This document shows, in pieces, positions 1-8,816 of a stretch of 64,000 nt of DNA. Every line of letters begins with the position of its first letter. Position 1 is the stretch's first letter. The notes beneath the pieces were generated by a model. It was not told the origin of the DNA, did not search any database, and worked only from the letters and a program-made list of their open reading frames with translations. This DNA is from Thauera butanivorans NBRC 103042 (lineage in GTDB: Bacteria; Pseudomonadota; Gammaproteobacteria; Burkholderiales; Rhodocyclaceae): NCBI RefSeq assembly GCF_001591165.1, contig NZ_BCUG01000017.1, forward strand, positions 52,885-116,884. The letters are read 5' to 3'. The position numbers were made by a program, and so were the translations under genes.

Positions 1-1053
1 ACCGCGGTCACGTTCCAGGCGCTGTCGGGCAACCCGGTCTGGAGCGACCTGTGGGATGCGCGCATGCCGAACAACATGGCGCACATCGATCTCGGCCGCG
101 ACGTGGATGCCATCCTGGTGGCGCCGGCCACGGCCGACTTCATCGCCCGGCTCGCCCAGGGGCGGGCGGACGATCTGCTGACCACGCTGTGCCTGGCCCG
201 GGACGTGCCGCTGATCGTCGCCCCGGCGATGAACCGGCAGATGTGGGAGGCGCCGGCCACCCAGCGCAACGTGGCATTGGTGCGCGGCGATGGCGTCACG
301 CTGTTCGGCCCGGCGGCAGGCGAGCAGGCCTGCGGCGAGGTCGGCATGGGGCGGATGCTCGAAGCCGAGGAACTGCTCGAACACCTGGAAGCGTATTTCG
401 TCGCCAAGCGCCTGGCCGGCCGCAAGGTCGTGCTGACCGCCGGCCCGACTTTCGAGGCGATCGATCCGGTGCGCGGCATCACCAACATCAGTTCGGGCAA
501 GATGGGCTATGCGCTGGCGCGCGCCTGCGCCCAGGCGGGCGCCGAGGTCGTGCTGGTGAGCGGGCCGGTCGCGCTGCCGGTGCCGGCCGGCGTCCGGCGG
601 ATCGGCGTGGCGGGCGCGCGCGACATGCGCGACGCGGTGCATGCGGCGCTGCCGGGGGCGGACGTGTTCATCGGCGTCGCCGCGGTGGCCGACTACCGGC
701 CGCTGGAAGTCGCCGAGCACAAGATGAAAAAAAAGGATGGCATCCTGACGCTGGAACTGACCCAGAATCCGGACATCCTGGCCGAAGTCGCGGCCTTGCC
801 GGATGCGCCTTTCTGCGTCGGTTTCGCTGCCGAGAGCCGGGATCTCGACGCCTACGCCGAAGGCAAGCGGCAGAAGAAGCGCCTGCCGATGCTGGTGGGC
901 AACCTGGTGCAGGACGGCATGGGTTCGGACGACAACGTGGTCGTGCTGTACGACGATGCGGGCCGCCATCCGCTGCCGCGGGCGCCGAAAACCGAGCTCG
1001 CCCGCGGCATCGTCGAGCACCTGGCCGGCCTGCTGGAAGCGGCGGGGCGCTGA
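1..1053 (+). CDS. coaBC: CoaBC, phosphopantothenoylcysteine synthetase/decarboxylase (5' truncated)
   Basis: Bifunctional coenzyme A biosynthesis enzyme: it joins cysteine to 4'-phosphopantothenate (CoaB) and decarboxylates the product (CoaC). The reading frame is open from base 1, so the gene begins upstream; the first in-frame ATG at 64 is internal. The visible part starts inside the flavin-dependent CoaC domain, with the motif APAMNRQMW (the family's PAMN segment) around bases 223-249. The CoaB ligase domain follows, with the dinucleotide-binding start [16 protein letters not shown] near 427-474 and the conserved [10 protein letters not shown] just after. The C-terminal AESRD and [10 protein letters not shown] segments are typical of the ligase. 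It sits directly before dut, a neighbour pairing common in proteobacteria. The assignment is firm; only the N-terminus is missing, because of the window edge. Confidence 0.95.
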   Translation, partial: TAVTFQALSGNPVWSDLWDARMPNNMAHIDLGRDVDAILVAPATADFIARLAQGRADDLLTTLCLARDVPLIVAPAMNRQMWEAPATQRNVALVRGDGVTLFGPAAGEQACGEVGMGRMLEAEELLEHLEAYFVAKRLAGRKVVLTAGPTFEAIDPVRGITNISSGKMGYALARACAQAGAEVVLVSGPVALPVPAGVRRIGVAGARDMRDAVHAALPGADVFIGVAAVADYRPLEVAEHKMKKKDGILTLELTQNPDILAEVAALPDAPFCVGFAAESRDLDAYAEGKRQKKRLPMLVGNLVQDGMGSDDNVVVLYDDAGRHPLPRAPKTELARGIVEHLAGLLEAAGR

Positions 1054-1105
1054 GGCCTGCCCCGAACACCGGACGTGCGCTGCGGCGCCGGCCAAGGAGA
1101 TGAAA

Positions 1106-1555
1106 ATGCATCGCATCGACGTGAAACTGCTCGACGAACGGCTCAAGGCGCATCCGCCGGCCTATGCCACCAGCGGGGCCGCCGGCCTCGACCTGCGGGC
1201 CTGCCTGCCGGCGCCGATCACCCTGCATCCGGGGGAAACCACGCTGGTGCCCAGCGGGCTGGCGATCCATCTGGCCGATCCGGGCCTGGCGGCGATGGTG
1301 CTGCCGCGTTCCGGGCTGGGCCACAAGCACGGCATCGTGCTGGGCAACCTGGTCGGCCTGATCGATTCGGATTACCAGGGGCAGATCTTCGTTTCGGTGT
1401 GGAACCGCGGGCGCGCCAGTTTCACCATCCAGCCGATGGAGCGGATCGCACAGCTGGTGGTGGTGCCGGTACTGCAGGTCGGCTTCAACGTCGTCGACGA
1501 TTTCGATGCCAGCGAGCGCGGCGCCGGCGGTTTCGGCAGCACCGGCAAGCACTGA
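1106..1555 (+). CDS. dut: dUTP diphosphatase (dUTPase)
   Basis: Hydrolyses dUTP to dUMP and pyrophosphate in the cytoplasm, keeping uracil out of DNA and supplying dUMP for thymidylate synthesis. The 149-residue length fits the homotrimeric family. Visible motifs are AGLDLRA (26-32), [10 protein letters not shown] (67-76), the catalytic-aspartate motif GLIDSDYQG (84-92) and the C-terminal glycine-rich [10 protein letters not shown] (138-147). Two in-frame ATGs exist at 1100 and 1106. The AAGGAG at 1094-1099 abuts the first but lies 6 bases before the second, so 1106 is chosen. The stop codon overlaps the start of the Nudix gene by one base (TGATG), which implies translational coupling. Confidence 0.95.
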   Translation: MHRIDVKLLDERLKAHPPAYATSGAAGLDLRACLPAPITLHPGETTLVPSGLAIHLADPGLAAMVLPRSGLGHKHGIVLGNLVGLIDSDYQGQIFVSVWNRGRASFTIQPMERIAQLVVVPVLQVGFNVVDDFDASERGAGGFGSTGKH

Positions 1556-2019
1556 TGCAGCATCCGGGCATTCCGACCGGCGTGCACGTCGTCTGCGAGC
1601 GCGAAGGCCGGGTGCTGCTGATGCGCCGTGCCGGCACGGGCTTCTTCGACGGGCGCTACAGCCTGCCCGGCGGGCACGTCGAGCCGGGCGAATCGGTCCT
1701 TGCCGCTGCAGTGCGCGAACTGCGCGAGGAAACCGGCCTGTCGGTGCTCGAGCGCGATCTCGAATGGCTGGGGGTGGTGCATCGCCTGTCGGACACCAAT
1801 CGCATCGACTTCTTCGTGCGTGCGGCCCGCTGGAGCGGCGAGCCGGAGAACCTCGAGCCCGGCAAATGCGACGACATGGTGTGGTGCGCACGCAAGCAGT
1901 TGCCCCAGCCGATGGTTGCCTACGTCGAGGCCGCGCTGTGGCAGGCACAGGCGCCGTGGATGCTGGAACTCGGCTGGTCCTGCACGACAGGCCGCATTCA
2001 GCGCTGCGGTGGATTCTGA
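1555..2019 (+). CDS. Nudix hydrolase
   Basis: Nudix-family pyrophosphohydrolase of 154 residues. The Nudix box is complete, running from G40 ([10 protein letters not shown]) through RELREETGL to about residue 62, with the metal-binding REXXEE core. The substrate cannot be read from the sequence; many short relatives act on nucleoside diphosphate derivatives or oxidised nucleotides. The start codon overlaps the dut stop codon (TGATG), so the two are probably cotranslated, and a nucleotide-sanitation role beside dUTPase would make sense (inference). The C-terminus, rich in Trp and Gln ([17 protein letters not shown]), is not a motif I recognise. Confidence 0.9.
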   Translation: MQHPGIPTGVHVVCEREGRVLLMRRAGTGFFDGRYSLPGGHVEPGESVLAAAVRELREETGLSVLERDLEWLGVVHRLSDTNRIDFFVRAARWSGEPENLEPGKCDDMVWCARKQLPQPMVAYVEAALWQAQAPWMLELGWSCTTGRIQRCGGF

Positions 2020-2074
2020 TATTTTCCCTCGTGCCGGGTTTGATTCTCTTGCCGCGGAGCGCCATGGGGGAATG

Positions 2075-2695
2075 ATGAAAATGTGGAAGAAGACCGTGTC
2101 GGCGGCAGGCTTTGCCTGCTGTCTATCTTTTGCTGCAACTGCCGCGGATTTGCCCGAAGTCGATCTGGAGCGGGCTGCGCAGATCAGCGCCGGACGCTGT
2201 TCGCTGTGCCATGGGGCGGACGGGGAGAGTGCATCGGCCCTGTATCCGCGGCTGGCGGGCCAGCATCACCAGTACATCGCCAGGCAACTGGCGGACTTCC
2301 AGTCCGGCCGGCGCAAGAGCGACACCATGGCCAGCATGGCGGAGGGCCTGACGCCCGAGGAAATGCTGGCGCTGGGCGTGTTCTTCGAAAGCAAGCCGAC
2401 CAAGCCACGCCAGGCACGCGATGCCGAACTCGCCGGCGTGGGGCGCTTCGTGTTTCATCGGGGCAACGAGGAATCGGGCGTGCCCGCCTGCGCTTCCTGT
2501 CATGGCGAGCGGGGGCTCGGCACCGACCAGTTGCCCAGGCTCGCCGGACAGGTGCCCAAGTACATCGAGAGCCAGTTGAAATCCTTCGGCCAGCGCGAGC
2601 GTACCAACGACAACGCAGTCATGCATTCGATCGCGTCGAAGCTGACCGAACTGGAGATCAAGGCCGTATCGCTCTACGTCAGCACGCTGGACTGA
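2075..2695 (+). CDS. Diheme cytochrome c4-type protein
   Basis: Periplasmic diheme cytochrome c of about 206 residues with two similar mono-heme domains, the architecture of cytochrome c4, a donor to terminal oxidases. An N-terminal signal peptide ends near ATAA (residues 21-24). Heme motifs are CSLCH (42-46) and CASCH (139-143). Each is followed by a conserved YPRLAGQ/LPRLAGQ segment typical of c4, and Met residues downstream (DTMASMAEG and NAVMHSIA) can serve as axial ligands. In-frame ATGs occur at 2072, 2075 and 2081; the GGGGG at 2066-2070 does not decide sharply among them. It could feed electrons to the cbb3 oxidase encoded 26 kb away (inference). Confidence 0.88.
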   Translation: MKMWKKTVSAAGFACCLSFAATAADLPEVDLERAAQISAGRCSLCHGADGESASALYPRLAGQHHQYIARQLADFQSGRRKSDTMASMAEGLTPEEMLALGVFFESKPTKPRQARDAELAGVGRFVFHRGNEESGVPACASCHGERGLGTDQLPRLAGQVPKYIESQLKSFGQRERTNDNAVMHSIASKLTELEIKAVSLYVSTLD

Positions 2696-2757
2696 TCCCC
2701 GGGTTGCTCGGCCTTGTTCTCGCTTCGAATGCAGGCCGGCATGAGCGGGCAGGGATG

Positions 2758-2793
2758 AAAAAACGGGAGCGGGCCGATGGCCGCGCTCCCGTT
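2758..2793 (-). terminator. Rho-independent terminator for the flavocytochrome pair
   Basis: Arms AACGGGAGC (2762-2770) and GCTCCCGTT (2785-2793) enclose an inner GGCC/GGCC helix. Read on the minus strand the hairpin is followed by TTTTTT, the complement of the A-run at 2758-2763. It lies about 20 bases past the stop of the minus-strand flavoprotein gene and also separates it from the cytochrome c4 gene ending at 2695. Confidence 0.8.
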
Positions 2794-2813
2794 CTCGAAG
2801 CGGAGATGATGTC

Positions 2814-4091
2814 TCAGGCCAGCATGTCGGCCCAGATGTTCCTCGCCCAGGCCAGTGCCGCCTTGCCTTCGATCTCGTTGGCGGCTGCCGATACGCCGCC
2901 TGCGCCCTGTACCGGCATCGGCTGCTTCTTCTCGGCGTCGTACTGGTGCACCGAGGCGACGTGGATGACGTTGCGGTCGTCGACGAAGCTGTAGCAGGTG
3001 TTCATCACCACCGGCGCCGGGTTGGGGGCGATGCCGTCGAACAGGTTCAGGATCGCCGCCGCCGCCACCTTGGCGTGCTGGTTGGCCATGTGGCCGGACT
3101 TCGGCATCGTCGGCGCCGGGAACAGCGCGTCGCCCAGCACATGCACGCCCGGCACGCCCTTGGCTTCCATCGTCAGCCAGTCGATGTCGACCCAGCGCTC
3201 GTTGATCAGCGGCAGGCCGGCCTTCAGCGCGATGTCGCCGGCCCGCATCGGCGGGATCACGTTCAGCACATCGGCCTTGACGCTGTCGAATTCGAGTTCG
3301 GCGGTGAGGCTGGCCGCATCGACGCTCTGCAGCGAGCTGTTGGGCACGTACTCGATCAGGCCCTTGTAGCTTTCGAAAGCCTTGGTGAACAGCCCCTTCT
3401 TCGACTGGATTTCTTCGTTGGAATCGAGCACCAGCACTTTGGATTTCGGCTTGGCGGCGCGCAGGTAATTGGCGACGACGCAGGCGCGCTCGTAGGGGCC
3501 GGGCGGGCAGCGGTAGGGCACCTTGGGAATGTGCAGCGCGAACACGCCGCCATCGGCCATGTCCTGCAACTGCTTGCGCAGCAGCACGGTCTGGGGGCCG
3601 GCCTTCCAGGCGTGCGGGATGCGCTCTTGATTGCCGTCCAGTCCGCCGACTGCACCGGGGATGAAATCGATGCCGGGCGACAGCACCAGGCGGTCGTAGC
3701 CCAGCGAACCGTTCCGCGCCGTGGCGACCGTGCGCTTGTCGGTGTCGATGGCGGTGACTTCGTCGGTGACGATACGAACGCCCCATTTCGACTTCAGGTT
3801 GTCGTAGCCGACCGTGATGTCTTCCATCTGCTTGACGCCGCCGATCACGAGGTTCGAGATCGGGCATGAGATGAAAACGGGGTTGCGCTCGATCAGCGTC
3901 ACGTCGACCGTGCCATTGCTCCACATGCGCAGGTACTTGGCCGCGGTCGCGCCGCCGTAGCCGCCGCCGACGATGACGACGTGGCCCCGGCTCTTGCCGC
4001 CCGCCGTGGCACAGGCGGACAGTCCGGCGAGCGTGGTGCTGCCTGCTGCGGCGATGCCGGCGGTCTTGAGAAAATCGCGTCTGGTGAACAT
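2814..4091 (-). CDS. fccB: Flavocytochrome c sulfide dehydrogenase flavoprotein subunit (FccB/SoxF family)
   Basis: FAD-dependent periplasmic oxidoreductase of 425 residues, expected to oxidise sulfide or polysulfide and pass electrons to a cytochrome c subunit. It begins with a twin-arginine signal (RRDFLKTAG, residues 4-12). The FAD-binding dinucleotide fold follows (VVIVGGGYGGATAAKY, 38-53). C76 in FISCPISN matches the cysteine that links FAD covalently in FccB. C195 or C204 (YRCPPGPYERAC) and C366 (NTCYSF) are placed like the redox-active pair. The next upstream gene on the same strand, 15 bases away, encodes a small cytochrome c, its likely partner. The pair diverges from soxCDYZAXB, which fits a role equivalent to SoxEF. 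Sulfide as substrate is family inference. Confidence 0.9.
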   Translation of the reverse strand: MFTRRDFLKTAGIAAAGSTTLAGLSACATAGGKSRGHVVIVGGGYGGATAAKYLRMWSNGTVDVTLIERNPVFISCPISNLVIGGVKQMEDITVGYDNLKSKWGVRIVTDEVTAIDTDKRTVATARNGSLGYDRLVLSPGIDFIPGAVGGLDGNQERIPHAWKAGPQTVLLRKQLQDMADGGVFALHIPKVPYRCPPGPYERACVVANYLRAAKPKSKVLVLDSNEEIQSKKGLFTKAFESYKGLIEYVPNSSLQSVDAASLTAELEFDSVKADVLNVIPPMRAGDIALKAGLPLINERWVDIDWLTMEAKGVPGVHVLGDALFPAPTMPKSGHMANQHAKVAAAAILNLFDGIAPNPAPVVMNTCYSFVDDRNVIHVASVHQYDAEKKQPMPVQGAGGVSAAANEIEGKAALAWARNIWADMLA

Positions 4092-4106
4092 CGTCCTGTC
4101 TCTCCC

Positions 4107-4406
4107 TTATTTCTGCGCCGCGAACCAGGCGGTGATGAGCGTGAGCTGTTCATCGGTGTAGCCCTTGACGATCTGGTGCATGATCGTCGCCGGCTTGTCG
4201 CCCGACTTGAAGTCCATCAGCTTCTGCATCAGCTTGTCCTGGGCTTCACCGGCGAGAGAGTCCATGCCGCCGACGCTGTGTCCGTTGGTGCCGTGACAGT
4301 TCGCGCAGGTGGCGGCGAGGTTGCGGGCCAGATTGGGGTCCTGGGCCTGCGCCGCAGCGCTGAGCCCGACGAGGCCGAGCATGGCCAGGGCGTGCTTGAG
4401 ATTCAC
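4107..4406 (-). CDS. Small monoheme cytochrome c, FccA/SoxE-like partner
   Basis: Periplasmic monoheme cytochrome c of 99 residues with a signal peptide ending at AAAQAQ (17-22) and one heme site, CANCH (34-38). The start is a GTG at 4406. It is supported by a strong GGAGGGA seven bases upstream on the minus strand (plus positions 4414-4420), and it places a normal hydrophobic signal peptide at the N-terminus; an upstream in-frame extension looks non-coding. The gene lies 15 bases before the flavoprotein gene and probably forms its electron-accepting subunit. Classical FccA is often diheme and larger, so this is the short monoheme kind. The Met in the KPATIMHQIVKG segment is a plausible axial ligand. 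Confidence 0.85.
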   Translation of the reverse strand: MNLKHALAMLGLVGLSAAAQAQDPNLARNLAATCANCHGTNGHSVGGMDSLAGEAQDKLMQKLMDFKSGDKPATIMHQIVKGYTDEQLTLITAWFAAQK

Positions 4407-4598
4407 AAGGATGTCCCTCCGATTCTTGTACCGATATGGAGTGCGCCAGGCCCCGAAAGGGCCGCCCGGCGCGCATTCTGTGTGCAGGCGAGGGCCGGCG
4501 ACGCAGAGTATAGCCACATCGATGCTGCGGCATGCGCAAGCTTTCCGCATTGCTTTGCAGGAATCGCGGCCAATGCTGCGCTGCATAAATATTAGTTC

Positions 4599-4636
4599 TT
4601 GACTATATTTTGATGTGCTTTTAGATTGAGTCTAAA
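4599..4636 (+). promoter_or_regulatory. Putative sox operon promoter with overlapping inverted repeat
   Basis: TTGACT (4599-4604), a 17-base spacer and TAGATT (4622-4627) resemble a sigma-70 promoter reading toward soxC at 4694. An inverted repeat, TTTAGA-N5-TCTAAA (4620-4636), covers the -10 element, where a repressor would act. In other bacteria sox genes are controlled by the ArsR-type repressor SoxR; no soxR gene lies in this window, so the regulator is unknown. The rest of the 287-base divergent region shows no other clear signal. Confidence 0.5.
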
Positions 4637-4693
4637 TAGGCAAATGCATTCATAAGCATTACTGATAGCGTATCCGGAGGGGGGATTGCACGC

Positions 4694-6031
4694 ATGGCAG
4701 ACATCGATGCCCGGTTTGGCCGGGTGAGGCCGGCACCGGAGAATTTCCTCACCGCCGAGCAGATCGTGGCGGTGAAGGACGGGCGGCGGGATTTCCTGCG
4801 CAAGGCCTTTCTGGCCGCTTCGGCGGCGATGGCGGTACCCGCAGCGGTGCGCGCTGCGGGCGAGGGTGATCCTGCGATCCTGAACCTGCCGCCGTGGAGC
4901 ACTTCGCTCGGCCTGCCGGTGGCGGCGAACCCCTACGGCATGCCGTCGAGGTACGAGCGCGGCCTGCGGCGGCGCGAGAGCCCGGGCCTGACACGGGTCG
5001 GCGGCTCGTCGGTGGCGTTCACGCCCTTGCAGGGGCTGTTCGGCATCATCACGCCTTCCGGCCTGCATTTCGAGCGTCATCACCAGGGTTGGCACGACGT
5101 CGATCCGTCGAAGCACCGCCTGATGATCAACGGCCTGGTCAGGACCAATGCGGTGTTCACGATGGACGATCTGATGCGCCTGCCGTCGGTGTCGCGCATC
5201 CACTTCATCGAGTGCGGCGCCAATACCGGCATGGAGTGGGGCAACGTCGCGGTGCCCACCGTCCAGTACTCGCACGGCATGCTCTCCTGTTCGGAGTTCA
5301 CCGGTGTGCCGCTGAAGGAAATCCTCGACATGTGCGGTGCCGACTACAAGCAAGGCCGCTACGTGCTGGCCGAAGGCGCCGATGGCTCGTCGATGACCCG
5401 TACCATCCCGATGGAACTGATCGAGTCCGGCGAAGTCTTCGTCGCCTATGGCATGAACGGCGAGATGCTGCGTCCCGAGAACGGCTATCCGCTGCGCCTC
5501 GTGGTGCCGGGCGTGCAGGGCGTGAGCTGGGTGAAGTGGCTGCGCCGCATCGAGGTCGGCGACAAGCCCTGGGCGACCAAGGACGAGGCGGTGCATTACA
5601 TCGACCTGATGCCGGATGGCCTGCACCGCCAGTACACCTCGGTGCAGGAATGCAAATCGGTCATCACCACGCCGTCGGGCGGCCAACTGCTGCTCGACAA
5701 GGGCTTCTACAACATCTCCGGCATGGCCTGGTCGGGGCGCGGCAGGATCACCCGCGTCGATGTCTCCACCGATGGCGGCATCAACTGGCGCGAGGCGCGG
5801 CTGGAGACGCCGGTGCTGTCGAAGGCGGTCACGCGCTTCAACATCGGCTGGGTGTGGGACGGCAAGCCCGCCATCCTGCAGTCGCGCGCGGTGGATGAAA
5901 CCGGCCATGTCCAGCCGAGCTACGGCCAGTTGCGCAAGGTGCGCGGCACCCGGTCCATCTACCACAACAATGCCATCCAGTCCTGGAAGGTGGTCGAGTC
6001 CGGGGAGGTCAGCAATGTCCAGGTTCTGTAA
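4694..6031 (+). CDS. soxC: SoxC, sulfane dehydrogenase molybdenum subunit
   Basis: Molybdenum-cofactor subunit of the Sox(CD)2 sulfane dehydrogenase, which oxidises the SoxY-bound sulfane sulfur in the periplasm. It has 445 residues. RRDFLRKAF (31-39) followed by a small hydrophobic stretch looks like a twin-arginine export signal set in a longer N-terminus. The Mo-ligating cysteine is C174 in HFIECGANTG. The C-terminal half carries the dimerisation domain of sulfite-oxidase-type proteins (ISGMAWSGRGRI, VDVSTDGG). First gene of the run soxCDYZAXB; it overlaps soxD by 17 bases. The GGAGG ahead of 4694 supports the start. soxCD presence means thiosulfate can be oxidised fully to sulfate without obligatory sulfur globules (family knowledge). 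Confidence 0.96.
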   Translation: MADIDARFGRVRPAPENFLTAEQIVAVKDGRRDFLRKAFLAASAAMAVPAAVRAAGEGDPAILNLPPWSTSLGLPVAANPYGMPSRYERGLRRRESPGLTRVGGSSVAFTPLQGLFGIITPSGLHFERHHQGWHDVDPSKHRLMINGLVRTNAVFTMDDLMRLPSVSRIHFIECGANTGMEWGNVAVPTVQYSHGMLSCSEFTGVPLKEILDMCGADYKQGRYVLAEGADGSSMTRTIPMELIESGEVFVAYGMNGEMLRPENGYPLRLVVPGVQGVSWVKWLRRIEVGDKPWATKDEAVHYIDLMPDGLHRQYTSVQECKSVITTPSGGQLLLDKGFYNISGMAWSGRGRITRVDVSTDGGINWREARLETPVLSKAVTRFNIGWVWDGKPAILQSRAVDETGHVQPSYGQLRKVRGTRSIYHNNAIQSWKVVESGEVSNVQVL

Positions 6032-7079
6032 GACGCTGATCGCTCTCGGGATCCTTGCCGCCGCGGCTTCGGCGGCAGCTTTCGATCGCTATCCGGGCAT
6101 CGGCCGCGCGGCGACCGAGGCCGAAGTGCGCGCCTGGGACATCGACGTGCGGCCGGATTTCACCGGCCTGCCGAAAGGTTCCGGCGACGTCGATCGCGGC
6201 ATGGAATTGTGGGAAGCTCATTGCGCGAGCTGCCACGGCATCTTCGGCGAGTCCAACGAGGTGTTCACACCTATCGCCGGCGGCACCACGCTGCAAGACA
6301 TCGAGACCGGCCGCGTCGCGGCGCTGATCGATGGCTCCTTCCCGCAGCGCACAACCTTGATGAAGGTACCGACGGTGTCGACGCTGTTCGACTACATCCA
6401 GCGCGCGATGCCCTGGACTGCGCCGAAGTCGCTCGCGCCCGACGACGTCTATGCGGTTCTTGCCTACCTGCTGAACCTGGGCGAAATCGTGCCGGTCGAC
6501 TACGTGCTGAGCGACGAGAACATCCACGAAGTGCAGGCGCGCATGCCCAACCGCAACGGCATGACGACCGAGCACGGCATGTGGCCGGGCGCGCCCTCGT
6601 CCGGTGGCGGCCTCGGCAACGGTGGCAAGCCCGACGTCGTCAATGTGGTCTGCATGAAGGACTGCAAGGAGAAGGTGGAGATCGCCTCGGCGCTGCCCGA
6701 CTATGCGCAGGATGCCCACGGCAACCTGGCGGAGCAGAACCGCCCGGTGGGCCAGACGCGCGGCAAACCCACCGGCGCGCCGGAGCCTGCGGAAGGCAGC
6801 GATGCCGTCGCCGCAGCCTCCGCCGTGCTGGCGCTTGCCAACGAAAAGGGCTGCATGGCCTGCCATGGCGTCGAGAAAGGGATCGTCGGTCCCGGTTACA
6901 ATGAAATTGCCCAAAAATACCGGGGGCAGGCCGATGCCGCGGCGAAGCTGGCCGCCAAGGTGAAGGCCGGCGGCCAGGGCGTCTGGGGGGCGGTGCCGAT
7001 GCCGCCCCAAGGGCATGTCGCCGACGGCGACATCGAACGGCTGGTCGAATGGATTTTGCAGGGCGCGAAAGCGCAGTAA
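6015..7079 (+). CDS. soxD: SoxD, diheme cytochrome subunit of sulfane dehydrogenase
   Basis: Diheme cytochrome c partner of SoxC, 354 residues, exported by a signal peptide ending near AAASAAA (16-22). Heme sites are CASCH (70-74) and CMACH (280-284); the second domain has the c-type VPMPPQ loop around Met329. The start at 6015 lies inside the end of soxC, with GGGGAGG at 6002-6008 as ribosome site; the 17-base overlap implies coupled translation. The linker between domains (about 175-265) is polar and rich in Gly, Pro and Ala. Electrons from sulfane oxidation leave the complex through these hemes toward small cytochromes c. Confidence 0.95.
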   Translation: MSRFCKTLIALGILAAAASAAAFDRYPGIGRAATEAEVRAWDIDVRPDFTGLPKGSGDVDRGMELWEAHCASCHGIFGESNEVFTPIAGGTTLQDIETGRVAALIDGSFPQRTTLMKVPTVSTLFDYIQRAMPWTAPKSLAPDDVYAVLAYLLNLGEIVPVDYVLSDENIHEVQARMPNRNGMTTEHGMWPGAPSSGGGLGNGGKPDVVNVVCMKDCKEKVEIASALPDYAQDAHGNLAEQNRPVGQTRGKPTGAPEPAEGSDAVAAASAVLALANEKGCMACHGVEKGIVGPGYNEIAQKYRGQADAAAKLAAKVKAGGQGVWGAVPMPPQGHVADGDIERLVEWILQGAKAQ

Positions 7080-7101
7080 CAGCTCTATAAGGAGAGACGG
7101 G

Positions 7102-7569
7102 ATGAATCATCAACGCAGGGATGCCCTGAAGGCAGGCGGTGGCCTGGGGGTGCTCGGGCTGCTGGCCACGGTGGGCCTGATCAGGCCGGAAACGGCTCAC
7201 GCGGCCTGGAACGAGCAGGCCTTCGGCGCCAAGAGCCTGGATGCGGCGTTCGAAGTGCTCGGTGCCGGCAAGCCGGCCGTGAGCGACGACGTGGTCCTCA
7301 ACACGCCGGACATCGCCGAGAACGGTGCCGTGGTACCGGTCGGCGTGGTCAGCAAGCTTCCGGGAACCGAATACGTCGCGATCATGATCGAGAAGAATCC
7401 GTACATGCTCGCCGCCAGCTTCACGATTCCCGAAGGTACCCAGGCCGAGGTGCAGACGCGCGTCAAGATGGGGCAGACCTCGGACGTCTATGCCCTGGTC
7501 AAGGCCGACGGCAAGTTCTACATGGCCAAGAAAGAAGTCAAGGTCACGCTCGGCGGCTGCGGCGGCTGA
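7102..7569 (+). CDS. soxY: SoxY, thiosulfate-carrying subunit
   Basis: Swinging-arm carrier of the Sox pathway, 155 residues. Its C-terminal GGCGG motif, at the extreme end of the protein, holds the cysteine to which sulfur intermediates are bound. An N-terminal RRDALKAGGGLGVLGLL is a twin-arginine-like signal, consistent with export together with SoxZ. A clear AAGGAGAG precedes the ATG. It is followed by soxZ 30 bases later; the two form a heterodimer in all characterised systems. Confidence 0.96.
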   Translation: MNHQRRDALKAGGGLGVLGLLATVGLIRPETAHAAWNEQAFGAKSLDAAFEVLGAGKPAVSDDVVLNTPDIAENGAVVPVGVVSKLPGTEYVAIMIEKNPYMLAASFTIPEGTQAEVQTRVKMGQTSDVYALVKADGKFYMAKKEVKVTLGGCGG

Positions 7570-7599
7570 TCGACGAAGAGATTCAGGAGAAATATCGAA

Positions 7600-7911
7600 A
7601 TGGCAAGCCCGATGCGTATTCGCGCCGCCGCCAAGGATGGCGTCACCGAAGTCCGTGTGCTGATGTCGCACGTCATGGAAACCGGCCAGCGCAAGGATTC
7701 GTCCGGCGAAGTGATTCCGGCCCACTTCATCACCGAACTGACCGCCAGGCACAACGACAAGCTCGTGCTGAGCGCCGAATTCGGCCCGTCCGTTTCCACC
7801 AATCCCTATCTCGCCTTCAAGTTCAAGGGGGGCGAGAAAGGCGACAAGGTCACCGTCAGCTGGGTGGACAACAAGGGCGACTCCCGCACCGACGAAGCCC
7901 AGATCGCCTGA
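7600..7911 (+). CDS. soxZ: SoxZ, sulfur-carrier partner protein
   Basis: Beta-sandwich partner of SoxY, 103 residues, with no signal peptide of its own, as expected for a protein that leaves the cytoplasm bound to SoxY. Family features are the opening MRIRAAAKDGVTEVRVLMSH, the central IPAHFITELTA and the closing VSWVDNKGDSRTDEA. The ATG at 7600 follows CAGGAGA. It stabilises SoxY and docks it to SoxAX, SoxB and SoxCD. Confidence 0.95.
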   Translation: MASPMRIRAAAKDGVTEVRVLMSHVMETGQRKDSSGEVIPAHFITELTARHNDKLVLSAEFGPSVSTNPYLAFKFKGGEKGDKVTVSWVDNKGDSRTDEAQIA

Positions 7912-8005
7912 TGCCCGTCGTGTCCGCAGCCAGGCGGGGGCGGCAAGGACGAGCGCAGGCGAGTAACGGAGAGCATGGCGGCATGGAAGCCATGGAGGAG
8001 AAAAA

Positions 8006-8803
8006 ATGAGAAAACGAATCAAGGCCGTCGCCGTGTGCGTCGGCATTGCCCTGACGGCGCCCGCGTCGGCGCAGGAAGAACTCAATTTCGACGCTTATCG
8101 CGAGATGCTGGCGGATGGAAATCCGGCCGAACTCTACGAAATGGAAGGCGAGGAACTGTGGCGCACCGCGCGCGGACCGAAGAACGCCACGCTCGAACAG
8201 TGCGACCTGGGCCTTGGAGCGGGCGTGGTCGCGGGTGCCGCAGCGCAGTTGCCGCGCTACTTCGAGGACGCGGGCAGGGTGCAGGACATCGAAACGCGCC
8301 TGATGTACTGCATGGAAACGCTGCAGGGCATTCCGTCCAAGGAGATCATCGACGGGAAGTTCCTGCAGGGCGAGCGCGCCAGGCTGGCGGCGCTGGTGGC
8401 CTATGTCGTCACCCACTCCAAGGGCGAGAAGATCGCCATCGATCTGTCGCACCCGAAAGTGAAGGAGATGTACGAGCTCGGCGAGCGGACTTTCTACTAC
8501 CGGCTCGGGGTCATGGACTTCTCCTGTGCGTCCTGCCACAGCCAGGACGGCAAGCGCATCCGCGCCACCCAATTGCCCAACATCACCACCCGTGAAGGCG
8601 CGGCCGAAGGCTGGGGTTCGTGGCCGGCCTACCGGGTGTCCAGCTCGCAGTTCTGGACCATGCAGCACCGCCTGTGGGACTGCTTCCGCCAGCAGCGTGC
8701 GGCCGAGCCGATCTTCGGTTCGGACGTGATCATCGCGCTGTCCACCTTCATGGCGGGCAAGGGCAACGGCATCGAGGCCAAGTGGCCCGGCGTCAAGCGC
8801 TGA
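8006..8803 (+). CDS. soxA: SoxA, L-cysteine S-thiosulfotransferase subunit (single CXXCH)
   Basis: Catalytic c-type cytochrome subunit of SoxAX, which attaches thiosulfate to SoxY. It has 265 residues with a signal peptide cleaved after SAQ (21-23). Only one heme motif is present, CASCH (174-178). The N-terminal domain has C66 and C102 where diheme SoxA proteins carry another heme, so this looks like the monoheme type with a disulfide. C226 in the segment QHRLWDCFRQQR is the active-site cysteine that becomes the persulfide heme ligand. An AGGAG lies before the ATG; the preceding 94 bases after soxZ contain no gene. Confidence 0.95.
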   Translation: MRKRIKAVAVCVGIALTAPASAQEELNFDAYREMLADGNPAELYEMEGEELWRTARGPKNATLEQCDLGLGAGVVAGAAAQLPRYFEDAGRVQDIETRLMYCMETLQGIPSKEIIDGKFLQGERARLAALVAYVVTHSKGEKIAIDLSHPKVKEMYELGERTFYYRLGVMDFSCASCHSQDGKRIRATQLPNITTREGAAEGWGSWPAYRVSSSQFWTMQHRLWDCFRQQRAAEPIFGSDVIIALSTFMAGKGNGIEAKWPGVKR

Positions 8804-8816
8804 GGGAGCGAACGAC

